DNA of 64,000 nt from Agrobacterium tumefaciens (GCA_017744915.1 JAGIAH010000008.1:142278-206277); one strand, 5' to 3'. Positions 27,458-36,750 are shown, numbered from the stretch's first letter. Made by a program: numbers and translations. The notes: a model not told the origin generated them from the sequence alone.

Positions 27458-29122
27458 TTACGCCGGATCGGTGGAGCCGCGGCGGGCCTTGAAGAGCATC
27501 TTCAGCCGCTGGATCTCTTCCGCATTCCAGCCCTGCGGCTGGGTCACCTCCATCCACGCATCGATATAGTGCTCCGGGGCATAGACATGGCCATAACCCA
27601 TCGGCGCCGTGGTCGCGGCGGCGACATCGAGGCCGAGCTGCAGCAGGGTGACGACCGGGAACCAGCGGAAGGATGTGGAAACGTCAGGACCGTGATGCAC
27701 CATCCATTGTGGCCGCCGGTAAAGCGAGGCGGCCTCGAAGAAGGTGATGGGGTCGCTCGCATATTGCAGATAGACGATCCGCATCGGCCCCCAGTTCACA
27801 CCCGGCATATGGGCTGTCGTATATTGGTTGGCGAAGCGGATGACGGAGGAATCGCGGAAACGTGGCAGCCACTCCGGCGTGTCCTTCACCCGGCCATTGG
27901 TGGCCATACGCCAGGTGGGGCTGGAAAAGGGCGGGCCGCTCCACAAAGCGCCCTGGAACGGGTCGGACAGCACATCATAGAGATCGGAGGACTTCTGCGA
28001 ATTGAGCGAACCGAGGCTGAGGCCATGCAGGTAGAGCTTCGGCCGCGTCTCCTTCGGTAAGGTGGTCCAGTAGCCATAAACGGCTTCGAACAGGGCGCGT
28101 GCCGTCTCGACACCGTAATCCGGTTCGGTCAGCAGCGCGATCCAGCTGGAGAGATAGGAATATTGCACGGCGACGCTGGCGATGTCGCCATCGTGCAGAT
28201 ATTCCACCGTATCAAGCGCCTCCGGGTCGATCCAGCCGGTGCCGGTGGGGATGACGACGAGCAGCACCTTGCGCTCGAAACCGCCGACCCGCTTCAGCTC
28301 CTCCAGCGCAAGCGAGGCTCGCTCTTCGGGTGTTGCGGCGGAATTCAGGCCCGCATAGACCCTGAGCGGCTCCTTGGCGGGGCGATGGGTGAAGGTGGAA
28401 ATCTGCGTGCCGGCGGGTCCTTCCGCTACGAATTCCCGCCCGCGTCGACCGAGCGACTCCCATGTCATCAATGAGGCGCTGCTGCCGGTTTTCAGCGGAT
28501 CGGACGGGCGCGGCACATCCGGCTCGATCAGCGAATCCACCTGTTTCAGCGAGGAATCGGCAAATCTGAGGCCGATATCGAAGATCAGCCCGTTGAGCAG
28601 CATCCATGACAGCACGATGGCGGCGGTGATGCCGAGAACATTGGCGAGCCGGCGCGGCAGGAAATGCTGGCTGCGTGCGGCAAAGAACCGGCGGATCAGC
28701 TGGAAAAGCCGGCCGGCGCCGATGAGCAGGGCCGCAACCAGCACAGCAAGGCCGCCGGTCTTGGTGGGATGGGCGCTCGGTAGCGGATCGAGCTCCATCA
28801 GCACGCGAATGGAATTCTGCCAGTCCTTCGCCTGCCACAGGAACGCAATCGCCGTGATGGCAGCGGCGAGCGCGATAAGAAACCGAACGCCGCGGGCATT
28901 GTGGCGCGAGGGTTCGGGCAGCTCCAGATAGGCCCAGATGGCGTGCAAGGCGACACCGATCAGATAACCGATCGCGAAGGAAAAACCGCACAGAACGCCC
29001 TGCATCAGCCATGTGCGCGGCAGCAGCGAGGGCGTGAGTGAAGCGCAGAAGAGAACCGTGCCGAAGACGATGCCGGTTGCCGAAAGACCCGCAAACAACC
29101 GCTCAACCCATTGTTTTACCAA
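27458..29122 (-). CDS. Membrane alpha/beta hydrolase (Abhydrolase_9 type)
   Basis: A protein of about 554 residues. The first 200 residues hold several membrane segments (starting LFAGLSATGIVFGTVLFCAS), and a cytoplasmic or periplasmic alpha/beta-hydrolase domain follows, with nucleophile elbow G-L-S-L-G in YLHGLSLGS. This two-part layout matches the Abhydrolase_9_N plus Abhydrolase_9 family, whose substrates are unknown. The start is TTG 29122, with AAGGGG about 9 bases upstream; a later ATG would cut the first membrane segment. The reading frame stays open far upstream through the GTA genes, but that part is a shadow. It is convergent with the NmrA-like gene. Confidence 0.8.
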   Translation of the reverse strand: MVKQWVERLFAGLSATGIVFGTVLFCASLTPSLLPRTWLMQGVLCGFSFAIGYLIGVALHAIWAYLELPEPSRHNARGVRFLIALAAAITAIAFLWQAKDWQNSIRVLMELDPLPSAHPTKTGGLAVLVAALLIGAGRLFQLIRRFFAARSQHFLPRRLANVLGITAAIVLSWMLLNGLIFDIGLRFADSSLKQVDSLIEPDVPRPSDPLKTGSSASLMTWESLGRRGREFVAEGPAGTQISTFTHRPAKEPLRVYAGLNSAATPEERASLALEELKRVGGFERKVLLVVIPTGTGWIDPEALDTVEYLHDGDIASVAVQYSYLSSWIALLTEPDYGVETARALFEAVYGYWTTLPKETRPKLYLHGLSLGSLNSQKSSDLYDVLSDPFQGALWSGPPFSSPTWRMATNGRVKDTPEWLPRFRDSSVIRFANQYTTAHMPGVNWGPMRIVYLQYASDPITFFEAASLYRRPQWMVHHGPDVSTSFRWFPVVTLLQLGLDVAAATTAPMGYGHVYAPEHYIDAWMEVTQPQGWNAEEIQRLKMLFKARRGSTDPA

Positions 29123-29306
29123 CTTGACTTGCCCCTTCTGTCCACCGCTTGCGGCGCGAGTGTAATATGTGGCGGGCCAGGGTGCAAATGCCGGCGTCAG
29201 GATAAAAATCACGATAATAGGAAAATAATCCTTTACAGCGTGACGGTGGTTTGATAGTGTTTGGTTACGGTCGGAGATTTGCGGCTGACAGAGAGTTTTG
29301 CCCGCT

Positions 29307-29340
29307 GCCCTCATTCCTGTGACAAGCACAGGGAAGAGGG
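29307..29340. repeat. Short palindromic element upstream of the GTA cluster
   Basis: TCATTCCTGTG and CACAGGGAAGA flank a short loop (ACAAG). The arms resemble the ends of the longer elements at 41665-41758 and 54886-55006. It lies about 60 bases before g1, in a 280-base gap that otherwise shows no gene. Confidence 0.5.
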
Positions 29341-29401
29341 TGCCGGATAAACCGCTTTGCGCCCATCCCCTGTCCATCTTATTTCTCCGCAGGCCAATCC
29401 C

Positions 29402-29926
29402 ATGACAAGCTCTCACAATTGCGACCCGGCGCTCTACGGAGCCTGGCCGGAGACGCCCGCTTATGCCGGTGAGGACATGCCGGAAGCCGCGCCCGAAACC
29501 AAATCGCGGGCCGACAGGCTGGCCGCAGAGGATGCAGCGCGCAACGGCAGTCTGCGGCAATTGCTGAACGAGCTGACGGTGGAGATGCGCGAGCAATTCT
29601 CGATGTACCGCAATCTGCGCGAAGCGGGCGAGGCGGGGCTCTTGCCGGGCACCGACGATACGGATGCCAAGCAGGCCCGCGCCGATGTGAAAATCGCAAC
29701 GGATCAGCTGTCGCTCATCGTTCGCACGCTGGAGCGGATCGACGCCCTGCAAAGGGTGCTGGCGGAGGAGCGGCAGGCGCTTATGGACGAGGATGAAACC
29801 GATACGGAAGATTACGAGGCGGCGGTGGCGCATTTCCTCAAACGTATCGACGAACTGGCCGAGCAGAAATGCCGCGAGAGGCTGGAGACGATAGCCGCAT
29901 CCGGCACTGCAGCGGGGTCTGACTGA
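29402..29926 (+). CDS. GTA g1, small terminase-like protein
   Basis: A 174-residue, acidic, helical protein immediately upstream of the large terminase. In the Rhodobacter-type GTA the gene at this position (g1) encodes the small terminase subunit TerS. The core stretch LRQLLNELTVEMREQFSMYR and a second long helix (KIATDQLSLIVRTLERIDAL) fit an oligomerising DNA-packaging adaptor. The assignment rests mainly on position and helical character. The start is ATG 29402 with a weak ribosome site. Confidence 0.65.
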   Translation: MTSSHNCDPALYGAWPETPAYAGEDMPEAAPETKSRADRLAAEDAARNGSLRQLLNELTVEMREQFSMYRNLREAGEAGLLPGTDDTDAKQARADVKIATDQLSLIVRTLERIDALQRVLAEERQALMDEDETDTEDYEAAVAHFLKRIDELAEQKCRERLETIAASGTAAGSD

Positions 29927-29929
29927 AGA

Positions 29930-31189
29930 ATGGTGGACCCTTCCACGGAAGCCGCTCGGCAGGAACAGGTCTTCAACCTGCTGCGCGACTGGCGTTTCAT
30001 CGGCAACCTGCCACAACAGGCGCCGGAAGGCGACTGGCGGACATGGCTGCTGATCGGCGGGCGCGGTTCCGGCAAGACCCGTGCGGGGGCCGAATGGGTG
30101 CACGCCGTCGCTTCCGCCGGCAAGCAGTCGGATCTGCGCATCGCGCTGGTGGCGGAAACGCTGGGCGATGCCCGCGAGGTGATGATCGACGGCATTTCCG
30201 GCATCTGCCGCATTGCCCGCCGCCATCGCCCCGCCTTCGAAGTTTCGCGCCGCCGGCTTGTCTGGCCAAATGGCGCGATGGCGCATGTGTTTTCCTCGGA
30301 AGACCCGGAAAGCCTGCGCGGCCCGCAATTTCACATGGCCTGGGCGGATGAGCTGGGCAAATGGAAATATCCGCAGGAAACCTGGGACATGCTGCAATTC
30401 GGCCTGCGCCTGGGCGAGACGCCAAGGCAACTGGTGACCACCACGCCGCGGCCCATTCCCTTGCTGAAGGCGCTGCTTTCTGATCCGACAAGCCGGGTGG
30501 CGCGGATGCCGACGGCGATGAATGCACAGAACCTCTCGCCCGGCTTCCTGAAGGCCATGGAGGAGCGTTACGGCGGCACGCGGCTCGGCCGTCAGGAAAT
30601 CGGCGGCGAGCTGATCGATGAACGGGAGGGCGCGTTGTGGAAACGTGCCGACCTGGAAGCGATCATCGAAGCAACACATGAGCCGCTGTCGCGGATCGTG
30701 GTGGCAGTCGATCCACCCGCCGGAATGGGCGAGAACTCCTGCTGCGGCATCGTCGTGGCGGGGCTCGGCATGTCCGGGCGGCTCATGGTGCTGGCGGATT
30801 GTTCGGTGGAAGGCGAAACGCCGGCGGGCTGGGCGCGCGCCGTGGTTGCCGCCTTCTGCCGCCAGGAGGCCGACCGGGTGGTGGCCGAGGTCAATCAGGG
30901 TGGCGAAATGGTGCGGGCCATGCTGCAGAGCATAGACGCGAACCTGCCGCTGACTTTGGTGCGGGCAAGCCGTGGCAAATTCACCCGCGCCGAGCCGGTC
31001 GCGGCCCTTTACGAGCAGGGCCGGGTGCGCCACGCGGGCCGGTTTGAAAAGCTGGAGGACCAGATGACGGATTTCGGCCCCGACGGCCTGTCATCCGGGC
31101 GCTCGCCGGACCGGCTGGACGCGCTCGTCTGGGCGATCACGGCGCTGACGACGATGGTGGTGAATGAGCCGAGGGTGCGGGGGATGTGA
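29930..31189 (+). CDS. GTA g2, large terminase (TerL)
   Basis: A 419-residue packaging motor. Its ATPase has Walker A G43-G-R-G-S-G-K-T50 and Walker B with D140-E141 (HMAWADELGKW). The C-terminal RNase-H-fold nuclease carries acidic residues in VVAVDPPAG, VVAEVNQGG and LDALVWAI. It begins 3 bases after g1. In GTAs this motor packages random pieces of host DNA. All motifs appear intact. Confidence 0.92.
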   Translation: MVDPSTEAARQEQVFNLLRDWRFIGNLPQQAPEGDWRTWLLIGGRGSGKTRAGAEWVHAVASAGKQSDLRIALVAETLGDAREVMIDGISGICRIARRHRPAFEVSRRRLVWPNGAMAHVFSSEDPESLRGPQFHMAWADELGKWKYPQETWDMLQFGLRLGETPRQLVTTTPRPIPLLKALLSDPTSRVARMPTAMNAQNLSPGFLKAMEERYGGTRLGRQEIGGELIDEREGALWKRADLEAIIEATHEPLSRIVVAVDPPAGMGENSCCGIVVAGLGMSGRLMVLADCSVEGETPAGWARAVVAAFCRQEADRVVAEVNQGGEMVRAMLQSIDANLPLTLVRASRGKFTRAEPVAALYEQGRVRHAGRFEKLEDQMTDFGPDGLSSGRSPDRLDALVWAITALTTMVVNEPRVRGM

Positions 31190-31254
31190 GCTGTTCAATC
31201 ATCGCCTCCGCGCATGAGAGCCACTTGGCTTTCAAGCGAGCGTATGCCGCTTGT

Positions 31255-31370
31255 TTCTACTCCCCGAGGGGGAGAAGGTCGCGGCAGCGGGATGAGGGGG
31301 TAAAGATATTCGGAGAGGTTTCCCTCTTATCTGACCCTTCGGGCCATCTTCTCCCCGGCGGGGAGAAGAA
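31255..31370. repeat. Palindromic element, family 2, copy 1
   Basis: Arms CTCCCCGAGGGGGAGAAGG and CATCTTCTCCCCGGCGGGGA flank a centre with GCGGCAGCGGGATGAGGGGG and CCCTTCGGGCCATC. The same modules recur at 36577-36698 and 57268-57392. It lies between the large terminase gene and the small antisense gene. Confidence 0.75.
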
Positions 31371-31414
31371 ATTCGCGGTGCCATCCACACCCACAAGCGG
31401 GCGCCCGGCAGGTC

Positions 31415-31522
31415 TTACTTCTTCGGAGATTGCGCCGGTTTCGGCTGCGAGCCGGTTTCGCGCATCTGGCGCCATTCGTTTTCGAGGCGGTCATAAACGG
31501 TCTGGGGGATTGTCGCTGTCAT
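31415..31522 (-). CDS. Tiny hypothetical protein inside the GTA cluster, antisense
   Basis: A 35-residue polar peptide beginning MTATIPQTVYDRLENEWRQM and ending with a proline/lysine-rich tail. A near-consensus AGGAGG ribosome site stands 8 bases before ATG 31522, much stronger than most in this window. No domain is recognised. It is transcribed against the GTA genes, between the terminase and the lysozyme. Confidence 0.6.
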   Translation of the reverse strand: MTATIPQTVYDRLENEWRQMRETGSQPKPAQSPKK

Positions 31523-31732
31523 GGTGGCATTCCTCCTTGAATGGTTAACGCTGCAAGATTGCGCGGTGAATGGAGTTAGCGCGCTAAGGTTCCGGAATTC
31601 AAGGAATTTTTTACCTCAAAACCCCGGCCGGCGGATTAAAATCGATTAAGGTTTTTTCAAATCGATTTAGTCCCTGTGGCCGTCATGTGGAAAACCGGGT
31701 GTCATATTGCCCGTCATTTTCAGGAGCCGTCC

Positions 31733-32371
31733 ATGGCCTATGACGAGGCGCGATTCTTCGCGTCGGTGCGAAGTTCCATCTTCGGCGGCCGCCTGCGCGC
31801 CGCCCAGCTTGCCGGTACGAAAATAATGCTGGCGGGGTTCGAAAAGGCGATGCCGGGTGGCGACCCCCGCTGGCTGGCCTATATGCTGGCGACAGCCTTT
31901 CACGAGACGGCGGCGACCATGCAGCCGGTGCGCGAGACATTGGCGGCAAGCGATGCGGAGGCGATCGCAAGGCTCGACCGCGCCTTTGCGGCTGGCCGGC
32001 TGCCGATGGTACGCAAACCCTATTGGCGGCCCGATGCCGACGGGAAAAGCTGGCTGGGGCGCGGTTTCGTGCAACTGACCCATCGCCGCAATTACGAGGC
32101 CATGTCAGCGCTCACCGGCATAGACCTTGTGGAACGCCCCGAGCGGGCCATGGAGGCGGAGGTGGCGACGGCGATCCTGATCCACGGCATGGCGGGCGGC
32201 AGCTTTACCGGTCGCAAGCTTTCGGATTTCTTCAGTGGCGCGCGTGAGGATTGGGATGGCGTGCGTGCCATCATCAATGGCAGTGACCGGGCGCGGCTCG
32301 TCGGCGGTTATGGGCGCGCATTTCATCACGCGCTTGTCGCTGCGCGGATTGAACCGGGGCGGGCCAGATGA
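31733..32371 (+). CDS. GH19 (chitinase-like) lysozyme, endolysin candidate
   Basis: A 212-residue protein with the GH19 lysozyme pattern seen in phage and prophage endolysins. The catalytic glutamate is E58 in AFHETA, followed by YWRPDADGKSWLGRGFVQLT and the substrate-cleft stretch HRRNYEAMSALTGIDL. No signal peptide is visible, so release would need a holin or lysis. AGGAG lies 7 bases before ATG 31733. It sits between terminase and portal, outside the canonical Rhodobacter-type GTA order. It most likely degrades peptidoglycan for particle release. Confidence 0.8.
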   Translation: MAYDEARFFASVRSSIFGGRLRAAQLAGTKIMLAGFEKAMPGGDPRWLAYMLATAFHETAATMQPVRETLAASDAEAIARLDRAFAAGRLPMVRKPYWRPDADGKSWLGRGFVQLTHRRNYEAMSALTGIDLVERPERAMEAEVATAILIHGMAGGSFTGRKLSDFFSGAREDWDGVRAIINGSDRARLVGGYGRAFHHALVAARIEPGRAR

Positions 32372-32429
32372 TAACCCGTTACACGGCGCCGAAAAGGCCG
32401 CCTTTTAAGTTTGCATGACAGGTGACACC

Positions 32430-32738
32430 GTGATCCGCCATATCGTCTTTTTCACCGTTCCCGAAGAAAACCGCGACGCCGTGCGCAAGGGGCTTTCCGG
32501 CCTCACCGCGATACCGCATGCGCTGAAGCTTGAAATCGGCGAGAATGTGAAGAAGGACCAATGGGGCAACTCGGTCGATTTCATCGTTTATGGCGAGTTC
32601 GAAAACGAGGCGGCGCTGGCGGCCTACAAGGCCGACCCCGCCTATGATCTTTCCACCCGCACGGTAAAGCCGCTGCGCGAGACCCGTGTTGCCGCCGATT
32701 TCGACAGCGATACGGCGGTTAAGGCGCCGATCCGGTAA
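32430..32738 (+). CDS. Dabb family (stress-responsive A/B barrel) protein
   Basis: A small ferredoxin-like dimeric alpha/beta-barrel protein of about 102 residues (VIRHIVFFTVPEENRDAVR; DFIVYGEFENEAALAAYKAD; RETRVAADFD). Dabb proteins include stress proteins and polyketide cyclases; this one cannot be assigned further. GTG 32430 is favoured by AGGTG just upstream and gives the family's usual start; ATG 32415 is possible. It is not a phage gene and seems to be an insert in the GTA cluster. Confidence 0.8.
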   Translation: MIRHIVFFTVPEENRDAVRKGLSGLTAIPHALKLEIGENVKKDQWGNSVDFIVYGEFENEAALAAYKADPAYDLSTRTVKPLRETRVAADFDSDTAVKAPIR

Positions 32739-32805
32739 CGTCTGCTTTCGTCTGCGAAGGCAAGGCGCATGCGCACGCTGCTGACAACGGGCGCAAACCT
32801 TCCTC

Positions 32806-32922
32806 CGTCATGCCGGACTAGATCCGGCATCCAGCCGACGCGCGTCTGCGCGGCGGGAAGAGCCTTTTCAGCCCAAGGACTTGGACTGGCTGGACCCCGG
32901 CTCCGGTCCGGGGTGACGGCAT
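32806..32922. repeat. Palindromic element, family 3, long copy
   Basis: Outer arms CCGTCATGCCGGACTAGATC and GACCCCGGCTCCGGTCCGGG frame inner modules GCGCGTCTGCGCGGCGGGAA and TTTTCAGCCCAAGGACTTGG. The inner modules are shared with the element at 54886-55006. It lies just before the portal gene. Confidence 0.7.
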
Positions 32923-32958
32923 AGGGGCGCTGTAAGCCATCACAACAAGGACAACTCC

Positions 32959-34125
32959 ATGCGATTTCCTTTCTCCCTGCCGCGGCGGCGCCCGGTGGAT
33001 GGCAAAGCCGTGCCTGAAAGCCGGAAGATGGCCGAGGGCTTTGTGGCGGTGGCGGTGCAGGGCGGGCAGGCCTTCTGGTCCGGCCGTTCCTATGCCGCCC
33101 TTGCCCGCGAAGGCTTCATGAAAAACCCGGTCGCCCACCGCGCCGCCCGCATGGTGGCGGAGGCGTCCGCCTCCATGAGCTGGCTGGTTTATGACGGCGA
33201 TGAGGAACTGGTCGATCACCCGCTCCTGGCATTGCTGTCGCAGCCGAGCGCCCATATGGGCGGGCCGGATTTTTTCGAGGCGCTTTATGGCCATCTCATG
33301 CTGGCCGGAAACGCTTATATCGAACCGCTCACGGTCGGCGGGCGGTTGCGCGAGCTGCATCTTCTGAGGCCCGACCGGGTGAGCATCGTCGAGGGGCCGG
33401 ATGGCTGGCCGGTGGCTTATGAATACCGCGCCGAGGGCCGCGCCGCACGCCGCATCGCCGCCGAGCGGGATGGGCTGGGGCTTCTGCATCTGAAGCTTTT
33501 CCATCCGCTGGACGACCGGGTGGGTTTTGCGCCGCTCGCCTCCGCCGGTGCGGCGCTCGATCTTCACAATGCGGCCAGCCATTGGAACAAGCGCCTGCTC
33601 GACAATTCCGCCCGGCCTTCCGGCGCGCTGGTCTATCAGCCGAAGGAGGGTGGCAATCTCTCCACCGAGCAATATGAGCGGCTGAAGCGTGAGCTGGAGG
33701 AGGGCTATCAGGGCGCGATGAATGCCGGCCGACCGCTGCTTCTGGAGGGCGGGCTGGACTGGAAGGCCATGGGTCTTTCGCCGCGCGACATGGATTTTCT
33801 GGAGGCACGCAACGGTGCGGCGCGCGATATCGCGCTCTCGCTCGGCGTGCCGCCGATGCTGATCGGCATTCCCGGCGACAATACCTACGCCAATTACCAG
33901 GAGGCGAACCGCGCCTTTTATCGCCTCACTGTGCTGCCGCTCGTTTATCGCACGGCGGCAAGGCTCTGCGGCTGGCTGGCACCGGTTTTCGGCGCTGGCT
34001 TGAGGCTCGAGCCCGATCTCGACAGGATCGCCGGGCTTGCCGGCGAACGGGATGCGCTCTGGACACGCATCGGTGCGGCATCCTTCCTGAGCGACGAGGA
34101 AAAACGCGAAGCCGTCGGTTACTGA
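32959..34125 (+). CDS. GTA g3, HK97-type portal protein
   Basis: A 388-residue portal that forms the dodecameric DNA gate. Family features include NPVAHRAARMVAEASASMSW, GGPDFFEALYGHLMLAGNAY, the conserved NNSARPSGAL-like DNSARPSGALVYQP and SLGVPPMLIGIPGDNTYANY near the C-terminus. The length matches other HK97 portals. The start is ATG 32959. It is separated from the terminase by the endolysin/Dabb insert, an altered order relative to Rhodobacter. Confidence 0.92.
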   Translation: MRFPFSLPRRRPVDGKAVPESRKMAEGFVAVAVQGGQAFWSGRSYAALAREGFMKNPVAHRAARMVAEASASMSWLVYDGDEELVDHPLLALLSQPSAHMGGPDFFEALYGHLMLAGNAYIEPLTVGGRLRELHLLRPDRVSIVEGPDGWPVAYEYRAEGRAARRIAAERDGLGLLHLKLFHPLDDRVGFAPLASAGAALDLHNAASHWNKRLLDNSARPSGALVYQPKEGGNLSTEQYERLKRELEEGYQGAMNAGRPLLLEGGLDWKAMGLSPRDMDFLEARNGAARDIALSLGVPPMLIGIPGDNTYANYQEANRAFYRLTVLPLVYRTAARLCGWLAPVFGAGLRLEPDLDRIAGLAGERDALWTRIGAASFLSDEEKREAVGY

Positions 34126-34245
34126 GCGGCCGAAACCACGTTCTGGAAGTGTGTGATGTTCAGCTGAATCATTTTCTGAAGAAGCGGACTCTCTCTGTGA
34201 GCTCTTCCGCCCAAGCGATTCCGAAGATTCGTAAAATCACAGAAG

Positions 34246-34270
34246 CGCAGGCGCGCAAAAAGCGCCTGCG
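34246..34270. terminator. GC hairpin between portal and g3.5
   Basis: CGCAGGCGC (34246-34254) pairs perfectly with GCGCCTGCG (34262-34270) around a 7-base loop GCAAAAA. There is no U tract, so it could be a weak terminator or an mRNA processing/stabilising hairpin in the 198-base portal-g3.5 gap. Confidence 0.4.
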
Positions 34271-34323
34271 GGCGGCGCGATGCGTTCGCCCGATTGCAAC
34301 ATCCTAAACGGGAATGATTACCC

Positions 34324-34644
34324 ATGTCTGAATTCGCCAATGAGGCCGGTATCTGGGCCGCCCGCATCACCGGCGCCGTGGCGGGCGCGGGTGTGTCACT
34401 CGTTTACCTGCTGCCGAAAAGCAAACGCGAGGCGGCGAGCCGTTTCGTCACCGGCGTTTCCTGCGGCATGATCTTCGGCGGGCCGATCGGCCTGTGGATC
34501 GTGCAGCAGCTCGATATTGCCGGGGCACTTTCGGGCCGGGAAATCATGGTGGCCGGCTCCGCCGCCGCCAGCATGGGCGCCTGGTGGGGGCTGGGTGTTC
34601 TGGTGCGCATCGCCGACCGATACGGCGCGCGCCCGCGCGCCTGA
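34324..34644 (+). CDS. GTA g3.5, small membrane protein (DUF6107)
   Basis: A 106-residue protein with two or three glycine-rich hydrophobic segments (AARITGAVAGAGVSLVYLL; FVTGVSCGMIFGGPIGLWIV; VAGSAAASMGAWWGLGVLV). It holds the g3.5 position between portal and protease in the GTA order and matches the DUF6107 family there. Its role in particle formation is unknown. Confidence 0.7.
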   Translation: MSEFANEAGIWAARITGAVAGAGVSLVYLLPKSKREAASRFVTGVSCGMIFGGPIGLWIVQQLDIAGALSGREIMVAGSAAASMGAWWGLGVLVRIADRYGARPRA

Positions 34645-34685
34645 CAGGCGTCGTCCTTTCCCCCTTCATATCGCAGGAGTTTTTC

Positions 34686-35258
34686 ATGCACGTTTATCGC
34701 GGGCCGCGTCCCGCCACGCGCAAATTCGCCAATCTGGAGCTGCGCGGCATTACCAGCGACGGCACGTTTTCCGGTTATGCCAGCGTCTTCGGCGAGGTCG
34801 ATCTCGGCAAGGATGTGATCGAGCGCGGGGCTTTCCGTCGCTCCATCGAGGAGCGCGGTGCGGGCGGTATCCGCATGCTTTACCAGCATGATCCGGCCGA
34901 GCCGATCGGCGCATGGCGCACCATCCGTGAGGATGAGCGCGGTCTTTACGTCGAAGGCATCCTCGCGCCCGGCGTCGCCCGTTCCCGCGAGGTGCATTCG
35001 CTGATGAAGACCGGCGCGCTGGACGGGCTGTCGATCGGCTTTCGCACCGTTCGCTCCGGCAAGGCGGCAAGCTCGGGTGTTCGGCGCATTCTGGAAGCCG
35101 ATCTGTGGGAAATCTCGGTCGTGACCTTCCCGATGCTGCCCTCGGCCCGCGTCTCCGACGTCAAGCATGCCCGCTTCTTCCGCGACCGCGAGACCGAACT
35201 GGTGCGAACCATGCGCCGCGCCGCCCGCTCGCTGTTCGACACCACCTTCAAGCGCTGA
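34686..35258 (+). CDS. GTA g4, HK97-type prohead protease
   Basis: A 190-residue serine protease that matures the capsid. The core pattern is FSGYASVFGEVDLGKDVIERGAF, then the catalytic His in MLYQHDPAEPIG and Ser in GLSIGF. It immediately precedes the capsid gene. AGGAG lies upstream of ATG 34686. Confidence 0.92.
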   Translation: MHVYRGPRPATRKFANLELRGITSDGTFSGYASVFGEVDLGKDVIERGAFRRSIEERGAGGIRMLYQHDPAEPIGAWRTIREDERGLYVEGILAPGVARSREVHSLMKTGALDGLSIGFRTVRSGKAASSGVRRILEADLWEISVVTFPMLPSARVSDVKHARFFRDRETELVRTMRRAARSLFDTTFKR

Positions 35259-35289
35259 CCTTCAGGCATCCAAGAACAAGGAAACCGAC

Positions 35290-36558
35290 ATGACAGACCA
35301 GATGACGAAACCGGCCCCGATGACCGTCGCCCCGCAGGTGAAGGCCGTGCCCGATACGGTGACAGCCGCCTTCGATGACTTCATGGAAGCTTTCGAAGCC
35401 TTCCGTGAAACCAACGACCAGCGGCTTGCCGATATCGAGCGCAAGATGGGGGCAGATGTCGTGACCCGCGACAAGCTCGACCGCATCGACAAGGCGCTCG
35501 ACGACAACCGCAGGATCATGGACGATCTGGCGCTCAAGAAGGCGCGACCCGCGCTTGGCCGCAAGGATGCGCTTTCCCACGATGCCGAGGAGCACAAGGC
35601 GGCTTTCGAGGCCTATATCCGCCGCGGTGAGGAGGGCGCGCTGCGCGACCTGGAGGCAAAGGCCTTTGCCGGTTCGACCGGGGCGGATGGCGGTTTTCTG
35701 CTGCCGAGCGAGACGGATGGCGAGATCGGCCGGCGCATGACGGCGATTTCGCCGATCCGGGCGCTGGCGACCGTGCGGCAGGTTTCCGCCGCCGTGCTGA
35801 AGAAACCCTTCGCGCCCGGCGGCATGACGACCGGCTGGGTCTCCGAAACGGCGGCACGCCCGCAGACGGCAACGCCGCAGCTTGCCGAACTGTCCTTCCC
35901 GACCATGGAGCTTTATGCCATGCCGGCGGCGACCCAGGGGCTGCTGGATGATGCGGCGGTTGATATCGAAGCATGGATCGCCTCGGAGGTGGACATCGCA
36001 TTTGCCGAACAGGAGGCCGCCGCCTTCATCGCCGGTGATGGCGTCAACAAGCCCAAGGGTTTTCTCTCCTATACCACCGTCGCCAATGATGGCTGGAGCT
36101 GGGGTAATATCGGTTATGTCGCGACCGGCGTTTCGGCCGGTTTCGCCTCCTCTGGTCCGATGGATGTGCTGCTCGATGCCGTTTATGCGCTGAAGGCCGG
36201 CCATCGCCAGAACGGCACTTTCCTGATGAACCGAAAGACGCAAGGGGCGCTGCGCCGCTTCAAGGATACCAGCGGCGCCTATCTCTGGCATCCGCCGGCC
36301 GCCGCAGGCCAGCCGGCCTCGCTGATGGGCTTTCCGGTGACGGAGGCGGAGGACATGCCGAATGTGGCGGCCAACAGCTTCGCCATCGCCTTTGGTGATT
36401 TCCGCGCCGGTTACCTCGTCGTCGACCGTACCGGCGTGCGCATCCTGCGCGATCCCTATTCGGCGAAACCCTATGTGCTGTTCTACACCACCAAACGTGT
36501 GGGTGGCGGCGTTCAGAGTTTCGAGGCGATCAAGCTGGTGAAATTCGGGGTGAATTGA
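35290..36558 (+). CDS. GTA g5, HK97-fold major capsid protein
   Basis: A 422-residue protein. The N-terminal coiled-coil scaffold region (about residues 20-110, AFDDFMEAFEAFRETNDQRL) is normally removed by the prohead protease. The HK97 shell domain follows (FAGSTGADGGFLLPSETDGE, AFIAGDGVNKPKGFL, GTFLMNRKTQGALRRFKDTS, YLVVDRTGVRILRDPY). The start is ATG 35290, 31 bases after the protease gene. Confidence 0.93.
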   Translation: MTDQMTKPAPMTVAPQVKAVPDTVTAAFDDFMEAFEAFRETNDQRLADIERKMGADVVTRDKLDRIDKALDDNRRIMDDLALKKARPALGRKDALSHDAEEHKAAFEAYIRRGEEGALRDLEAKAFAGSTGADGGFLLPSETDGEIGRRMTAISPIRALATVRQVSAAVLKKPFAPGGMTTGWVSETAARPQTATPQLAELSFPTMELYAMPAATQGLLDDAAVDIEAWIASEVDIAFAEQEAAAFIAGDGVNKPKGFLSYTTVANDGWSWGNIGYVATGVSAGFASSGPMDVLLDAVYALKAGHRQNGTFLMNRKTQGALRRFKDTSGAYLWHPPAAAGQPASLMGFPVTEAEDMPNVAANSFAIAFGDFRAGYLVVDRTGVRILRDPYSAKPYVLFYTTKRVGGGVQSFEAIKLVKFGVN

Positions 36559-36576
36559 TAGCCGCAGTATTGGCCT

Positions 36577-36698
36577 CTTCTTCTCCCCGTCGGGGAGAAG
36601 ATGTCCCGAAGGGACAGATGAGGCGGCAACCTTGCCGGATGTCGGAGAGCTTGCCCCCTCAACCCGCTGCCGCGACCTTCTCCCCGGCGGGGGAGAAG
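36577..36698. repeat. Palindromic element, family 2, copy 2
   Basis: CTTCTCCCCGTCGGGGAGAA and CTTCTCCCCGGCGGGGGAGA arms surround GTCCCGAAGGGACAGATGAG and AACCCGCTGCCGCGACC. It lies directly behind the capsid gene, before g6, where a hairpin could protect or end the abundant capsid message. Confidence 0.75.
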
Positions 36699-36750
36699 GC
36701 GAAAGACGCACCCGCTCGCCCACTCGACTACCTTCTTTTCCGGAGACCCC

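Noticed and set aside
27458..31033. A single very long minus-strand open frame of about 1190 codons
   Set aside because: Only the part up to 29122 resembles a known protein. The upstream part runs antisense through the GTA g1 and terminase genes, which have clear homology, so it is a shadow of GC-rich coding sequence.
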